Positions 25,464 through 33,938 of a DNA stretch of 64,000 bases are shown here, piece after piece. Position 1 is the first letter of the stretch. The number at the start of each line of letters is the position of its first letter. A program made the position numbers and the translations under genes. Source of the DNA: DYMC01 sp035406705 (lineage in GTDB: Bacteria; Verrucomicrobiota; Lentisphaeria; Victivallales; GWF2-50-93); contig CAYRRM010000009.1 of the NCBI GenBank assembly GCA_964426675.1, forward strand, positions 1 to 64,000, in the 5' to 3' direction. A model generated the notes under the pieces. It was not told the origin of the DNA. It worked only from the letters and a program-made list of their open reading frames with translations, and did not search any database.

Positions 25464-25763
25464 ATGGAAAAAAATAATCAGAACAGTTCAAAAAATAAAG
25501 TCATTAAATATACTATCACCAATCTACATGGAACTTCAAGGAAAGCTATAATTTGCCCTTTCTGCTCTGAAAAACTTATGAGAGAGGACGTTGAGCAGTA
25601 CTCCGCATGTCCTTATTGTGGGAAGAAATTGCTTTTTACCACTGAAATGGAAGATTTTATTCTTGTCCCCTTTATTGATCCATGGGATTTAAATGCTCCG
25701 AGATTAATCCCGGAATTATCAATATCTGAGGATAGCTACAATTCTTCTGATAAGTTGTCGTGA
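25464..25763 (+). CDS. Small zinc-ribbon protein, function unknown
   Basis: A 99-aa protein whose middle is a zinc ribbon: ICPFCSEKLM (C-P-F-C), 18 residues, then CPYCGKKLLF. The N-terminus is polar (MEKNNQNSSKNK) and the C-terminus acidic, ending LSISEDSYNSSDKLS. I start at ATG 25464 because GGAG (25454-25457) is 6 bases before it; an in-frame ATG at 25452 contains that site and is less likely. There is no enzymatic domain. It may be a nucleic-acid or protein adaptor. Confidence 0.7.
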   Translation: MEKNNQNSSKNKVIKYTITNLHGTSRKAIICPFCSEKLMREDVEQYSACPYCGKKLLFTTEMEDFILVPFIDPWDLNAPRLIPELSISEDSYNSSDKLS

Positions 25764-25882
25764 AATTCTGTTTTGGAAGATAGTGCTTTTATCGGCATTA
25801 AAATATAAAAAAACAACAAAATTTCTCATTTCTAATAGAGCTTTTATGCGTGTTCTTTTGACTTAGAAATCCTAAAAAATGT

Positions 25883-25911
25883 TTGAGTAGTTTGTTTTTT
25901 TTTACTATATT
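25883..25911 (+). promoter_or_regulatory. Candidate upstream promoter of the rpmJ-rplQ operon
   Basis: TTGAGT (25883-25888), 17 bases, TATATT (25906-25911). Matches are 4/6 and 5/6 to the sigma-70 consensus, and it lies upstream of a second candidate. Confidence 0.4.
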
Positions 25912-25934
25912 ATCAAAAAAAAATATTTTTCTTC

Positions 25935-25962
25935 TTGACAATTTTTTTTTTGGATGTAAGTT
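25935..25962 (+). promoter_or_regulatory. Candidate proximal promoter of the rpmJ-rplQ operon
   Basis: A perfect -35 TTGACA (25935-25940) is followed after 16 bases by a weak -10 TAAGTT (25957-25962). The 16-base spacing equals that of both tRNA promoters. The transcript would have a leader of about 95 bases before rpmJ. Confidence 0.4.
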
Positions 25963-26064
25963 TTACGCCTCTTTTTTATTAATGATTAAGTATTAAGTAT
26001 TTTGTCTCGTATATATTTGCATAATATTGGAATAAATGGAAAAAAACGGGGTTAAAAAAATTTT

Positions 26065-26181
26065 ATGAAAGTAAAAGCATCAGTAAAAAAAAGATGTGAA
26101 TTTTGCCAGGTGGTAAAAAGAAAAGGCGTAGTAAGAGTCCTATGCTCTAGAAATGTTCGTCATAAACAAAGACAGGGTTAA
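26065..26181 (+). CDS. rpmJ: 50S ribosomal protein L36
   Basis: A 38-aa protein, MKVKASVKKRCEFCQVVKRK and then GVVRVLC...RHKQRQG. This is the zinc-binding form with Cys11, Cys14, Cys27 and His33. The Cys-to-His spacing is five residues (C-SRNVR-H). It is the first gene of the operon and its stop is 19 bases before rpsM. The complete L36 sequence makes this certain despite its size. Confidence 0.97.
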   Translation: MKVKASVKKRCEFCQVVKRKGVVRVLCSRNVRHKQRQG

Positions 26182-26200
26182 TTAAATTAGAGGTGAATAT

Positions 26201-26665
26201 ATGCCAAGAATAATGGGCGTGGATATACCAGGAAAGAAAAGAATAGAAATAGCTCTCAGATATATTTATGGTATTGGGCCAACGAGAGCCATTGAAATCA
26301 TAAAAAAAGCAGGAATCCCTGAAGGCACAAGAGCTGATAAGTTAACCGATGAACAAATAGCTAAAATTACTTCTATCCTCCAGACAGATTATGTTGTTGA
26401 AGGAGATCTAAGGAGAATGGTGGCTCGAGATATTAGGAGGCTTGTTGCTATTGGTTCGTATAGAGGTTCCAGACATCGCAGAGGGCTTCCGGTAAGAGGG
26501 CAGAGAACAAAGACAAATGCAAGGACGAGAAAAGGAAAGAGGAAAACCGTTGGTGCTATCAGAGATAAGACAGAAAGAAAGGTAGCCGCTAGTGGAGCTT
26601 CAGCGTCAACTGCTGCACCGAAAACTCCTTCAGCGTCTACAGCTACAGCTAAAGCTAATAAATAA
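26201..26665 (+). CDS. rpsM: 30S ribosomal protein S13 with a C-terminal low-complexity extension
   Basis: Contacts 16S rRNA at the subunit head and bridges to the 50S. The core is standard (MPRIMGVDIPGKKRIEIALRYIYGIGPTRA, VEGDLRRMVARDIRRL, YRGSRHRRGLPVRGQRTKTNARTRKG). After residue about 122 the normal basic tail is followed by about 30 extra residues of Ala/Ser/Thr/Pro/Lys (ASGASASTAAPKTPSAS). The extension is in frame, with no sign of frameshift. Confidence 0.96.
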   Translation: MPRIMGVDIPGKKRIEIALRYIYGIGPTRAIEIIKKAGIPEGTRADKLTDEQIAKITSILQTDYVVEGDLRRMVARDIRRLVAIGSYRGSRHRRGLPVRGQRTKTNARTRKGKRKTVGAIRDKTERKVAASGASASTAAPKTPSASTATAKANK

Positions 26666-26696
26666 AAAAAATAAAAATTAAGATATTTGGAGGATT

Positions 26697-27209
26697 ATGG
26701 CAGTAAATAAAAAACAAATGGAAAATGAAACAGAAAATAAAGAGGAAAAATCTGCAGCTCTAAATACTGCAAATAAGCAGGAAAACCAGATAGAACAGCA
26801 AGCTGATGCTCAGAACCTGGAAACAACAGTAGCGGTAAAGAAAAAGGTAAAAGGAGGAAAATATGTTCCTTCGGGAATTGCCTATATCTCTGCAACATTC
26901 AACAATACAAAAGTGACATTTACCGATCTTCAAGGAAATGTGATATGTTGGGGGACGGCCGGAAAAGCAGGTTTCAAAGGTTCCAAAAAGAGTACTGCAT
27001 ATGTAGCTCAGCTTGTGGCAAATGAAACAGCTAAAAAAGCTCAGAGTTTTGGAATGAAAGAATGTGAAGTTCGTATAAATGGACCAGGAGCCGGCAGAGA
27101 ATCTGCTGTTAGAGGAATTGCGGCGGCAGGGCTTGATATTACAGCATTACAGGATATAACTCCGGTTCCTCATAATGGTTGTAGACCACCAAAAAGAAGA
27201 AGAGTTTAA
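26697..27209 (+). CDS. rpsK: 30S ribosomal protein S11 with an acidic N-terminal extension
   Basis: Part of the 16S platform. The conserved core begins at about residue 48 (KYVPSGIAYISATFNNTKVTFTDLQGNVICWGTAG) and ends with PHNGCRPPKRRRV. The first 45 residues are an extra Glu/Gln/Asn/Lys-rich segment (QMENETENKEEKSAALN). A GGAGG site (26689-26693) directly before the ATG at 26697 shows that translation starts there, so the extension is real. The next gene is rpoA; rpsD, usually between them, is missing. Confidence 0.96.
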   Translation: MAVNKKQMENETENKEEKSAALNTANKQENQIEQQADAQNLETTVAVKKKVKGGKYVPSGIAYISATFNNTKVTFTDLQGNVICWGTAGKAGFKGSKKSTAYVAQLVANETAKKAQSFGMKECEVRINGPGAGRESAVRGIAAAGLDITALQDITPVPHNGCRPPKRRRV

Positions 27210-27282
27210 TCTTCATTTTGAAAGTTTTAAAATTTTTTGAATACTTAAAATTAAATTACGAAAATCCGGGAGGTAAAATTAA

Positions 27283-28320
27283 ATGTCAGGCAATATAGCA
27301 ACATTTCCAATTCCAAGAGCAGTTGAACTTGACGAAAAAACGGCAACAAACACATATGGTAAATTCACAATAGCCCCATTGCAAAGTGGTTTTGGGCATA
27401 CTCTGGGGAATACATTTAGACGAATTTTGCTTTCCTCTCTTGAAGGAGCTGCAATTAAATCAGTAAAATTTGACGACGTCGTTCATGAATTTACAACTAT
27501 TCCGAATGTAGTTGAAGATGTAACAGAAATTATCCTGAATCTAAAAAAAGTTTTACTTAAAATCCATTCAGATGAGGATACTAAAATACTTGAACTCCGA
27601 AAAGATAAGGCTGGTCCAGTAACTGCTGCAAACATAATAACAGATGGTACCGTTGAAATTTTGAATCCAGATCAAATTATATGTAATCTTGATAAAGATT
27701 TCAGATTTAGAGCTGAAATCGAAATAGGAAAAGGTCGCGGATATGTTCCTGCCGAAAAAAATAAGAAACCTGAGCAGCAAGCACTTGGAACAATAGCAAT
27801 AGATTCTCTTTATAGCCCTGTGGTTAGAGTAAGATACAATGTTGGAATTGCAAGGCTTGGTGAGGCAACAGAAATGGATAGTCTTGCCATTGAAATCTGG
27901 ACAGATGGGCGCATCACTCCAAAAGAGGCTCTTGAAAAATCGGCAGAGATTATAAGAGACCATCTCGTGCCATTCCTTGGAAAAGAAGCTTTAGTAGAAA
28001 AAATTTCAAACGAACTTACAGAGGAAGAAGAAAAACTCTTAAAAATTCTCACTACTAAAGTTGATGAAATGGAACTTTCTGTGCGTTCTCAGAATTGCCT
28101 TAAAAATGCAAATATTAAATTATTAGGCGAGTTATGCCTAAAAACTGAAGCAAAAATGCTCAAATATAGAAATTTTGGTAGAATCTCACTCGAGGAGGTC
28201 AAAGAAAAACTCAGTTCATATGGGCTTAATCTCGGAATGAGTTTCCCTGAAAAAATCACTACAGCTATAGAAAATGAAGCGAAAAAGGTAAAGGAAATTT
28301 TCAAATCGGAGGATAATTAA
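27283..28320 (+). CDS. rpoA: DNA-directed RNA polymerase alpha subunit
   Basis: Assembly scaffold of RNA polymerase, 345 aa. The N-terminal domain has FGHTLGNTFRRILLSSLEGAAIKSVKF and the dimer interface region. The linker runs about 235-265, and the C-terminal domain (ELSVRSQNCLKNANIKLLGEL, LKYRNFGRISLEEVKEKL) binds UP elements and activators. A GGGAGG ribosome-binding site is 9 bases before the ATG. rplQ starts 2 bases after its stop. Confidence 0.97.
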   Translation: MSGNIATFPIPRAVELDEKTATNTYGKFTIAPLQSGFGHTLGNTFRRILLSSLEGAAIKSVKFDDVVHEFTTIPNVVEDVTEIILNLKKVLLKIHSDEDTKILELRKDKAGPVTAANIITDGTVEILNPDQIICNLDKDFRFRAEIEIGKGRGYVPAEKNKKPEQQALGTIAIDSLYSPVVRVRYNVGIARLGEATEMDSLAIEIWTDGRITPKEALEKSAEIIRDHLVPFLGKEALVEKISNELTEEEEKLLKILTTKVDEMELSVRSQNCLKNANIKLLGELCLKTEAKMLKYRNFGRISLEEVKEKLSSYGLNLGMSFPEKITTAIENEAKKVKEIFKSEDN

Positions 28321-28322
28321 TA

Positions 28323-28754
28323 ATGCGTCACCGTAGAAAAATATATAAACTCGGTAGAAGAAGCGCTCACCTTAGAGCAATGCTTGCCAATCAGGTATCT
28401 TCTCTTATATTGTATGGTCAAATAGAAACTACTTTGCAGAAAGCAAAAGGTACGCAGCAGTTTGTTGAAAAAATGGTTACCTATGCAAAAAAAGGGGATT
28501 TGCATCACAGACGTCTTGCTATTGCAAAAATTAAAAATAAGGAAGCTGTAAGAATTCTTTTTTCTGAAATTGCGCCTCGTTTCACGGATAGAAAGGGTGG
28601 CTATACAAAAATTCTGAAACTGGGACAAAGACGAGGCGACTCTGCAGAGAAGGTAATTTTAAAGTGGGTTTCCAATATTTCTTCAGTAGCTTCAACCGAT
28701 GCTAAAAAAGAAGAAGGAAAGAAAGGCGTTATTAAGAATGACAATAAAGCCTGA
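28323..28754 (+). CDS. rplQ: 50S ribosomal protein L17
   Basis: The core is standard: MRHRRKIYKLGRRSAHLRAML, SLILYGQIETTLQKAKGTQQFVEKMVTYAKKG, then RFTDRKGGYTKILKLGQRRGDSAEKVILKWV. A Lys/Glu-rich tail of about 25 residues brings it to 143 aa. It closes the ribosomal/rpoA cluster. Its ribosome-binding site lies inside the end of rpoA. Confidence 0.96.
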   Translation: MRHRRKIYKLGRRSAHLRAMLANQVSSLILYGQIETTLQKAKGTQQFVEKMVTYAKKGDLHHRRLAIAKIKNKEAVRILFSEIAPRFTDRKGGYTKILKLGQRRGDSAEKVILKWVSNISSVASTDAKKEEGKKGVIKNDNKA

Positions 28755-28833
28755 TCTTTTCAGTACAATATTCCTATAAAAAATATTTCTTCCTATTATA
28801 ATTCTTTAGAAGAGCTTTAACTTATTCTAAAAG

Positions 28834-29922
28834 ATGTTATTATCAGAAAAGTCCTTATCAAGTAAAGACTGGAATTCTGAGTTTTTTCCTGAATCAGGAA
28901 ATAACATAGTTGCGAAATTCGCAATTAATAAAACAGTGGGCTTTTCATTAGATGCTGTATCGATTGATAATTTTTCTGAAGACACTGGGATAAATGCTAA
29001 AGTTCGAATACATAATTCTTCATATCCATCAGAATACACTGTAGAAACAGCGTCAATAATTCCAAATTTTAATACAAAAGTTTTTAGAACATTCGAAATT
29101 ACCAATAACTTTTTTCAGATAATTACAGATGTTCAAATTGCAAATGGAATATGTGCAAATTCTTTTTCCGTAGATCAAATGCAATTAACAGAAAATTGGA
29201 ATTTGGATGCTGTTCTTCTTTGGGATGAAAAGTCAAATTTGCCATTCTGGCAGAAAAAACCTGAGTCTTTTAAATCGGGGACACCTTTTCTTTCTGCTTT
29301 ATTTTCTTGCGAGAATCGCATCCTTGAAATTGGAACTGGCGATGATTTGTGGCGATGGATAAACTCAAGATCTGTTGAAAATGCAAAATCAATGTTTTCT
29401 ATAAAAAAAGAAAATGCAGTGTGGAAAATACGCAGAAAACTATTATTATACAAAGAAAAGAGCATCTTTCCTTGTAAGAATATGCGTTTATCTTCGTATT
29501 TTTTTATTTCTGATCCAAACAAAAGAAAAGGATTAAATGATAATCTATTCAATGATACCGAATTAAATCTTACTGATAGTATCTGGAATGACGATTCAAA
29601 GATTAGCTGGAGAGGTGTTCTTTATAATTCACCTTGTTGGTTTTCAAATTCATTTAGAAAGAGAATAAAGAAGACCATTCGAACACTTCATGATAAAAAA
29701 GATATTCAAACTGTATCATTTTCAGGTATTGAACTTTTTATTTGTGATTCCGCATCTCATTTAAATAGAGGTAACAACAAAAAACTTCCTCACTGGAATA
29801 TTCTTGAAATAAATAAATTTAGAAAATGGGCAAATAGGCAGTTGCTGCAAAAAGGAATAAAAATTAATCTTATTCCCAGAAAAGATTCAGTTGCTTCATA
29901 TTTGCCTTCTCTGAGTTTGTAA
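28834..29922 (+). CDS. Hypothetical protein of unknown function
   Basis: A 362-aa protein without signal peptide or transmembrane segment. The first 150 residues look beta-rich (VAKFAINKTVGFSLDAVSID, AKVRIHNSSYPSEYTV). The middle has several Trp-containing segments (DLWRWINS, WKIRRKLLLY, SKISWRGVLYNSPCWFSNSF), and there is a basic C-terminus. I do not recognise a family. The preceding 79 bases include TTTAGAA...TTCTAAA, which could form a weak hairpin just before the ATG. Two palindrome copies fall in this gene (28910 and 29308), the only gene besides the 33931 membrane-protein gene to hold two. Confidence 0.6.
   Translation: MLLSEKSLSSKDWNSEFFPESGNNIVAKFAINKTVGFSLDAVSIDNFSEDTGINAKVRIHNSSYPSEYTVETASIIPNFNTKVFRTFEITNNFFQIITDVQIANGICANSFSVDQMQLTENWNLDAVLLWDEKSNLPFWQKKPESFKSGTPFLSALFSCENRILEIGTGDDLWRWINSRSVENAKSMFSIKKENAVWKIRRKLLLYKEKSIFPCKNMRLSSYFFISDPNKRKGLNDNLFNDTELNLTDSIWNDDSKISWRGVLYNSPCWFSNSFRKRIKKTIRTLHDKKDIQTVSFSGIELFICDSASHLNRGNNKKLPHWNILEINKFRKWANRQLLQKGIKINLIPRKDSVASYLPSLSL
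28910..28924. repeat. TTGCGAAATTCGCAA palindrome, copy 6
   Basis: Perfect 15-mer, read as V-A-K-F-A-I. Confidence 0.85.
29308..29320. repeat. TGCGA-GAA-TCGCA palindrome, copy 7
   Basis: 13-mer about 400 bases from copy 6 in the same gene, read as C-E-N-R in another codon phase. Confidence 0.75.
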
Positions 29923-29973
29923 AATCTCTTTTTTATGTAATATTATCCTTCTAATTTTAAAATATAGTATTTA

Positions 29974-30270
29974 ATGAAAATAATATTCTTATTTACTGTT
30001 TCGTTATTATTTTTTTCATGCTCAATGATCGAAGGCAAAAAGCTCTTACTTAAGTCGGGAATGAGCAAAGAAGAAGTTATATCTCTACTTGGAAAGCCAA
30101 TCGAAGGAGAAAAATACTGTAGAGATGATGTCTTATTTTACTATGATGGTGCAAAATGGTTTGACGGTAGTATTACTTCCGATGAATGTTTCCCCCTGGT
30201 TTTTGAAGATGGAAAATTGATTGGTTGGGGGCAGGATTTCTATCAGATGCATATAAAAAAAGGATGGTAA
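29974..30270 (+). CDS. Small lipoprotein, SmpA/BamE-like
   Basis: A 98-aa protein with signal peptide and lipobox (FTVSLLFFSC). After the lipobox comes the SmpA/OmlA pattern, LLLKSGMSKEEVISLLGKP, followed by aromatic strands (VLFYYDGAKWFDG, LVFEDGKLIGWGQDFY). BamE is an accessory lipoprotein of the outer-membrane protein assembly complex. The match is to the fold pattern only. Its place directly before the LptD-like gene (43 bases) supports an outer-membrane role. Confidence 0.65.
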   Translation: MKIIFLFTVSLLFFSCSMIEGKKLLLKSGMSKEEVISLLGKPIEGEKYCRDDVLFYYDGAKWFDGSITSDECFPLVFEDGKLIGWGQDFYQMHIKKGW

Positions 30271-30312
30271 GAACTAAATAGCTTAATAGCTAATTTTCAG
30301 AGAAGTTAAAAT

Positions 30313-32925
30313 ATGAAAAAAATTAATCGATTCAGAGTTTTATTTAAAATGTTCTCAATTTATCACAATTATAACAGCGTAAGAAACAATAAGTTCATTG
30401 TAATATTTTTAATAATTTCTTTTGCCTTTACTCTATATTCAAAGGATAATGATTTATTCTCCAAACTTGCAAAGGAAGATATTGATGCTGCTGCAGATCA
30501 ACTTGAATTTATTGGTGGAAATATTGTGGGAACCGGCAATGTAGTTGTAAAATACAAAGACATTCTCCTTACCTGTAATAGGATTATCATCAATATGGAT
30601 TCAAAAGATGCAGAGGCAGATGGAAATGTAGTCTTCATAAGAAGAGAAGAACAGCTTAAAGAACTTGAGCGGTGGGAATTTGACGAACTACAAAAAGATC
30701 CTTCAAAAAAGATAATAACTCAAGGTTATGTAAATAAACCATCGGGTAGAAAATTAATACTTGTAAAAGTGATAACAGAAAATGCCATTTGGAGAGGCGA
30801 AAGAGCTGTTGGAAATCTTACAACAGGAATATTCGATCTCGGAAAGTTTGAAGGCAAAGTAGATAATTATTACTTTAAGGGAGAAAAAGCTGAACGTGAA
30901 CCAGAAGGTGTCATCCAAGTAACTAACTCTCAATTAACTACTTGTGAATTTCTTCTGGAGAATCACGAGCATTATTCCATTACTGCCAGCAGAGTAAGAT
31001 TTATCCCTGCTCAGGAAAAAGTGAAAGACCTTGAAAGAAAAGAATCCAGGGATATCGGTAGATATCAGATATGGGCTTATAATTGCACCTTTTGGATTGG
31101 GAACGTACCTGTATTCTGGGTTCCAGTCTTATATAAGGCCCCCGATGAATCAGGTTTTGGATGGCAAATTCAGGGAGGTTATGACAGCGATTGGGGATAT
31201 TATGTTAAAACTAAAAAGACGGTTCGCATATACGATGACCCATTAATTCATACATCACTATTGGCAGATTATTTTTCAAAACGTGGTCCAGGTGCAGGAC
31301 TAAAAATGAAAATGCGCTCCGAGAAAAGTTACACCGAAAGTTTTATTTACGGAATCCTCGATAATGATGCTGAAGATACAGAACACACGCGTTTCAATAT
31401 TCCTCGAGAACGTTATGATGTTTATCTTGAGAATTATTGGCATATAACTCCTCGACTCGATTTCAGAGGTAGGATCGAAAGCATAAGTGATATTAATTTC
31501 CTATATGACTTTTTTAGAGAGCGATATGACAATGAACCGCAACCTGCAACCTATGCAAATATGGATTATCAGTTTGATAGATTCATAGTTTCTGGAACTG
31601 TCAGACCAAGATTAAATGATTTCTTTACTGAAGTGGAGAAACTCCCCGAGTTCAGGCTTGATATTCCACGTCAGGAACTCTTCTATAACATTTATTATCA
31701 GGGAGAAACGAGTATCGCTGACCTCGAAATGAAATGGCGCAACTTCGATAAAAGAAGAACGGCAGGAAATAGGGTAGACCCAAGAGATTATGACTCTACT
31801 CGTTTTGATACTCTCCATATGTTTTACTATCCTTTAAATCTTGATTTGTTTAATATTATTCCAAGAAGTGGATTGAGGCTAACTTATTACTCTGATACCT
31901 CAAAGAGAAAAATAACCCCATCAGAACTTAATGCAATGCTTGGGGTAGATAATTTTGGCAGAGGAGCACCTGGTGGAAATGTAGTAAACTACGATTCAAA
32001 TGGTCATGAAAAATGGAGATTTATCTATGAAGGTGGAATCGAAGCAAATACCAAGATATCAAGGGCTTGGACTGATGCTAAAAATGCATTCTGGGATATT
32101 GATGGTATCCGTCACGTAATAGTTCCATATCTTAATTATAACTTTATTCCTGAACCGACTGTAAAAAGAGATAAACTCTATTATTTTGATGACATCGATA
32201 GAATAAACCGTCAAAACTTTGTCAGACTCGGAGTTCAAAATCGTCTCGAGACCAGAAGAGGAGATTGGGATAAACAATCAATTTATACGTGGGCAACCAT
32301 GGAAAATTACATAGATTATCACTTTGTAAGAGAAAAGAAAATTAATGGCTCGAGATTTTCGCATATAGGAGACTTTGGGACAAAACTGGAGTTTACGCCA
32401 ATCCCAGATTTTTCATTCTCAAATAATTTACTTATAGATGGACACAATTTCACCATAAATAAATATGCCGCATCTCTGAAGTATGATATTACACATCAAT
32501 GGAAACTTTTCACAACTTATACCTATACAAACGAATATGAACAAAGAAGCGTTTATTCAATGGGAAGCAGTTTAACAGATATTACGTCAGGAAGTTCTTT
32601 TCTCAGAAGATATGGAAAAAATCATGATGTATCATTTGGACTTGAATTTCCTATAAGAGAAACGACGAGAGGTGTTTTTGAAGTATCATATAATTTTGAA
32701 GAAAATCTAATAAATGATAGTAAAATAAAAATAATTCAAAACCTTCATTGTTGGGAAATGGCTCTTGAATATGGATTAAAACAGAGAGAGTCAAGCACAG
32801 GCGATAAAGAAAATAAACATAATATAATGATTATGTTCTATCTTACTGCAGCTCCTGGAGTAAAAATCCAGGCCCGCCAATCAAGAACAACAGGTGGGGA
32901 TAACAATGGATCTTCATCCAATTAA
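30313..32925 (+). CDS. lptD: LPS-assembly outer-membrane protein LptD-like
   Basis: An 870-aa protein. A signal segment lies at about 38-55 (FIVIFLIISFAFTLYS). An OstA/LptA-like jellyroll comes next (DAAADQLEFIGGNIVGTGNVVVKYKDILLTCNRIIIN, DAEADGNVVFI), then CTFWIGNVPVFWVPVLYKAPDESGFGWQIQGGYDSDWGYYV. A long C-terminal region of alternating aromatic beta-strands is typical of the LptD barrel (about 26 strands). LptD with LptE inserts LPS in the outer leaflet. The N-terminus is longer than usual, so MFSIYHN (about residue 13) may be the true start. Divergence is high, but domain order fits. Confidence 0.83.
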   Translation: MKKINRFRVLFKMFSIYHNYNSVRNNKFIVIFLIISFAFTLYSKDNDLFSKLAKEDIDAAADQLEFIGGNIVGTGNVVVKYKDILLTCNRIIINMDSKDAEADGNVVFIRREEQLKELERWEFDELQKDPSKKIITQGYVNKPSGRKLILVKVITENAIWRGERAVGNLTTGIFDLGKFEGKVDNYYFKGEKAEREPEGVIQVTNSQLTTCEFLLENHEHYSITASRVRFIPAQEKVKDLERKESRDIGRYQIWAYNCTFWIGNVPVFWVPVLYKAPDESGFGWQIQGGYDSDWGYYVKTKKTVRIYDDPLIHTSLLADYFSKRGPGAGLKMKMRSEKSYTESFIYGILDNDAEDTEHTRFNIPRERYDVYLENYWHITPRLDFRGRIESISDINFLYDFFRERYDNEPQPATYANMDYQFDRFIVSGTVRPRLNDFFTEVEKLPEFRLDIPRQELFYNIYYQGETSIADLEMKWRNFDKRRTAGNRVDPRDYDSTRFDTLHMFYYPLNLDLFNIIPRSGLRLTYYSDTSKRKITPSELNAMLGVDNFGRGAPGGNVVNYDSNGHEKWRFIYEGGIEANTKISRAWTDAKNAFWDIDGIRHVIVPYLNYNFIPEPTVKRDKLYYFDDIDRINRQNFVRLGVQNRLETRRGDWDKQSIYTWATMENYIDYHFVREKKINGSRFSHIGDFGTKLEFTPIPDFSFSNNLLIDGHNFTINKYAASLKYDITHQWKLFTTYTYTNEYEQRSVYSMGSSLTDITSGSSFLRRYGKNHDVSFGLEFPIRETTRGVFEVSYNFEENLINDSKIKIIQNLHCWEMALEYGLKQRESSTGDKENKHNIMIMFYLTAAPGVKIQARQSRTTGGDNNGSSSN

Positions 32926-32948
32926 TAACTTTTAGAGCAAGCAACGAT

Positions 32949-33938
32949 TTAAAACCCAACATATCCCGGCCAGATATAATAAAATCCTGTTTTGATCCCT
33001 GATAACGTATTTAGTGGGGTTATATTTAACATATCAATCGCAGAATGTGTCCGCATAGAAGATTTATTGTATATATTGTCATTAGGATAATTTTTTCTTC
33101 TATATACCACAAGAGCTGCATTCTCTTTTAGATTAGCTTCAATTTTAGATTTTAATATTATATCTGAAGGATATGCAATTTCATCAATTAAGCCGAGTTC
33201 TTTTGCTTCTGTTGCCATGAAGACCCTTGCGCTCTTTATTATCTTAAGTTTTTCTTCATCTATTTTTCTGTGTTTCAAAACAAGATCATAAAAATGATTA
33301 TTTAAATTCTTAACCATATTCTCGAATATCATCTCTTCTGAATCGCTGTCAGAGCGGAAAGGCGATCCCATATCTTTATTTTCCCCAGATTTACTTACTT
33401 TCACATCTACACCTATTTTCTCCATCAGACCATTTATTTTTGGGCGCATAAAGATAACACCAATAGAACCTGTAACTGTAGTTGGTTGAGCAAAGATTTT
33501 ATCAGCAGGTAAAGATATCATATAAGCTCCTGAAGTGGCAATATCCATCATCATCACGAAGATTTTTGTTTTTCTTTGGATTTTGAAAGTTTCTATTTCA
33601 TGATAAATTAAATCTGACGCAGTAGTTGCTCCGCCCGGGGAGTCAACTTTAATAAGCAAGGCTTTTATTTTATCATCATGCGAGGCTTTTTCCAGATGGG
33701 CTCTGATTTCTTCAACCATTGAAGGAGATTCACCAAGAAGATTAAATCCATTCGTACTCGATATTATCCCCTCTATGTTAAGTAAAAGAATTTTTTGACT
33801 TGTATCGTCTCCAGAAAGGATGAATTCCTTCAAAGGATCGGTTTTGTCAGAGATGAAATTTAATTTTATTGACATGCACCCGCATAGTCCTGAAATAACA
33901 ATAAGTAAGATTAATGAAAATAATCTATTATTATTCAT
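32949..33938 (-). CDS. sppA: Signal peptide peptidase SppA-type lipoprotein (S49 peptidase)
   Basis: A 329-aa lipoprotein (lipobox SGLCGC) with the S49 fold: ILLLNIEGIISS, IKALLIKVDSPGGATTASDLIYHEI, the nucleophile region DIATSGAYMISLPADKIFA, TGSIGVIF, and the catalytic Lys in SKSGENKDMGSPF. It would degrade cleaved signal peptides or membrane proteins on the periplasmic side. An AAAGGAG site precedes the ATG. It overlaps the upstream membrane-protein gene by 8 bases. A second, non-lipoprotein paralogue is at 55251. Confidence 0.88.
   Translation of the reverse strand: MNNNRLFSLILLIVISGLCGCMSIKLNFISDKTDPLKEFILSGDDTSQKILLLNIEGIISSTNGFNLLGESPSMVEEIRAHLEKASHDDKIKALLIKVDSPGGATTASDLIYHEIETFKIQRKTKIFVMMMDIATSGAYMISLPADKIFAQPTTVTGSIGVIFMRPKINGLMEKIGVDVKVSKSGENKDMGSPFRSDSDSEEMIFENMVKNLNNHFYDLVLKHRKIDEEKLKIIKSARVFMATEAKELGLIDEIAYPSDIILKSKIEANLKENAALVVYRRKNYPNDNIYNKSSMRTHSAIDMLNITPLNTLSGIKTGFYYIWPGYVGF

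Larger units (their letters stand above)
25764..26064. other. 301-base AT-rich intergenic region before rpmJ
   Basis: No ORF or RNA fold is seen. It holds the two candidate promoters listed next and long T and A runs. A TTGACT at 25858 lacks a usable -10. Confidence 0.4.
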
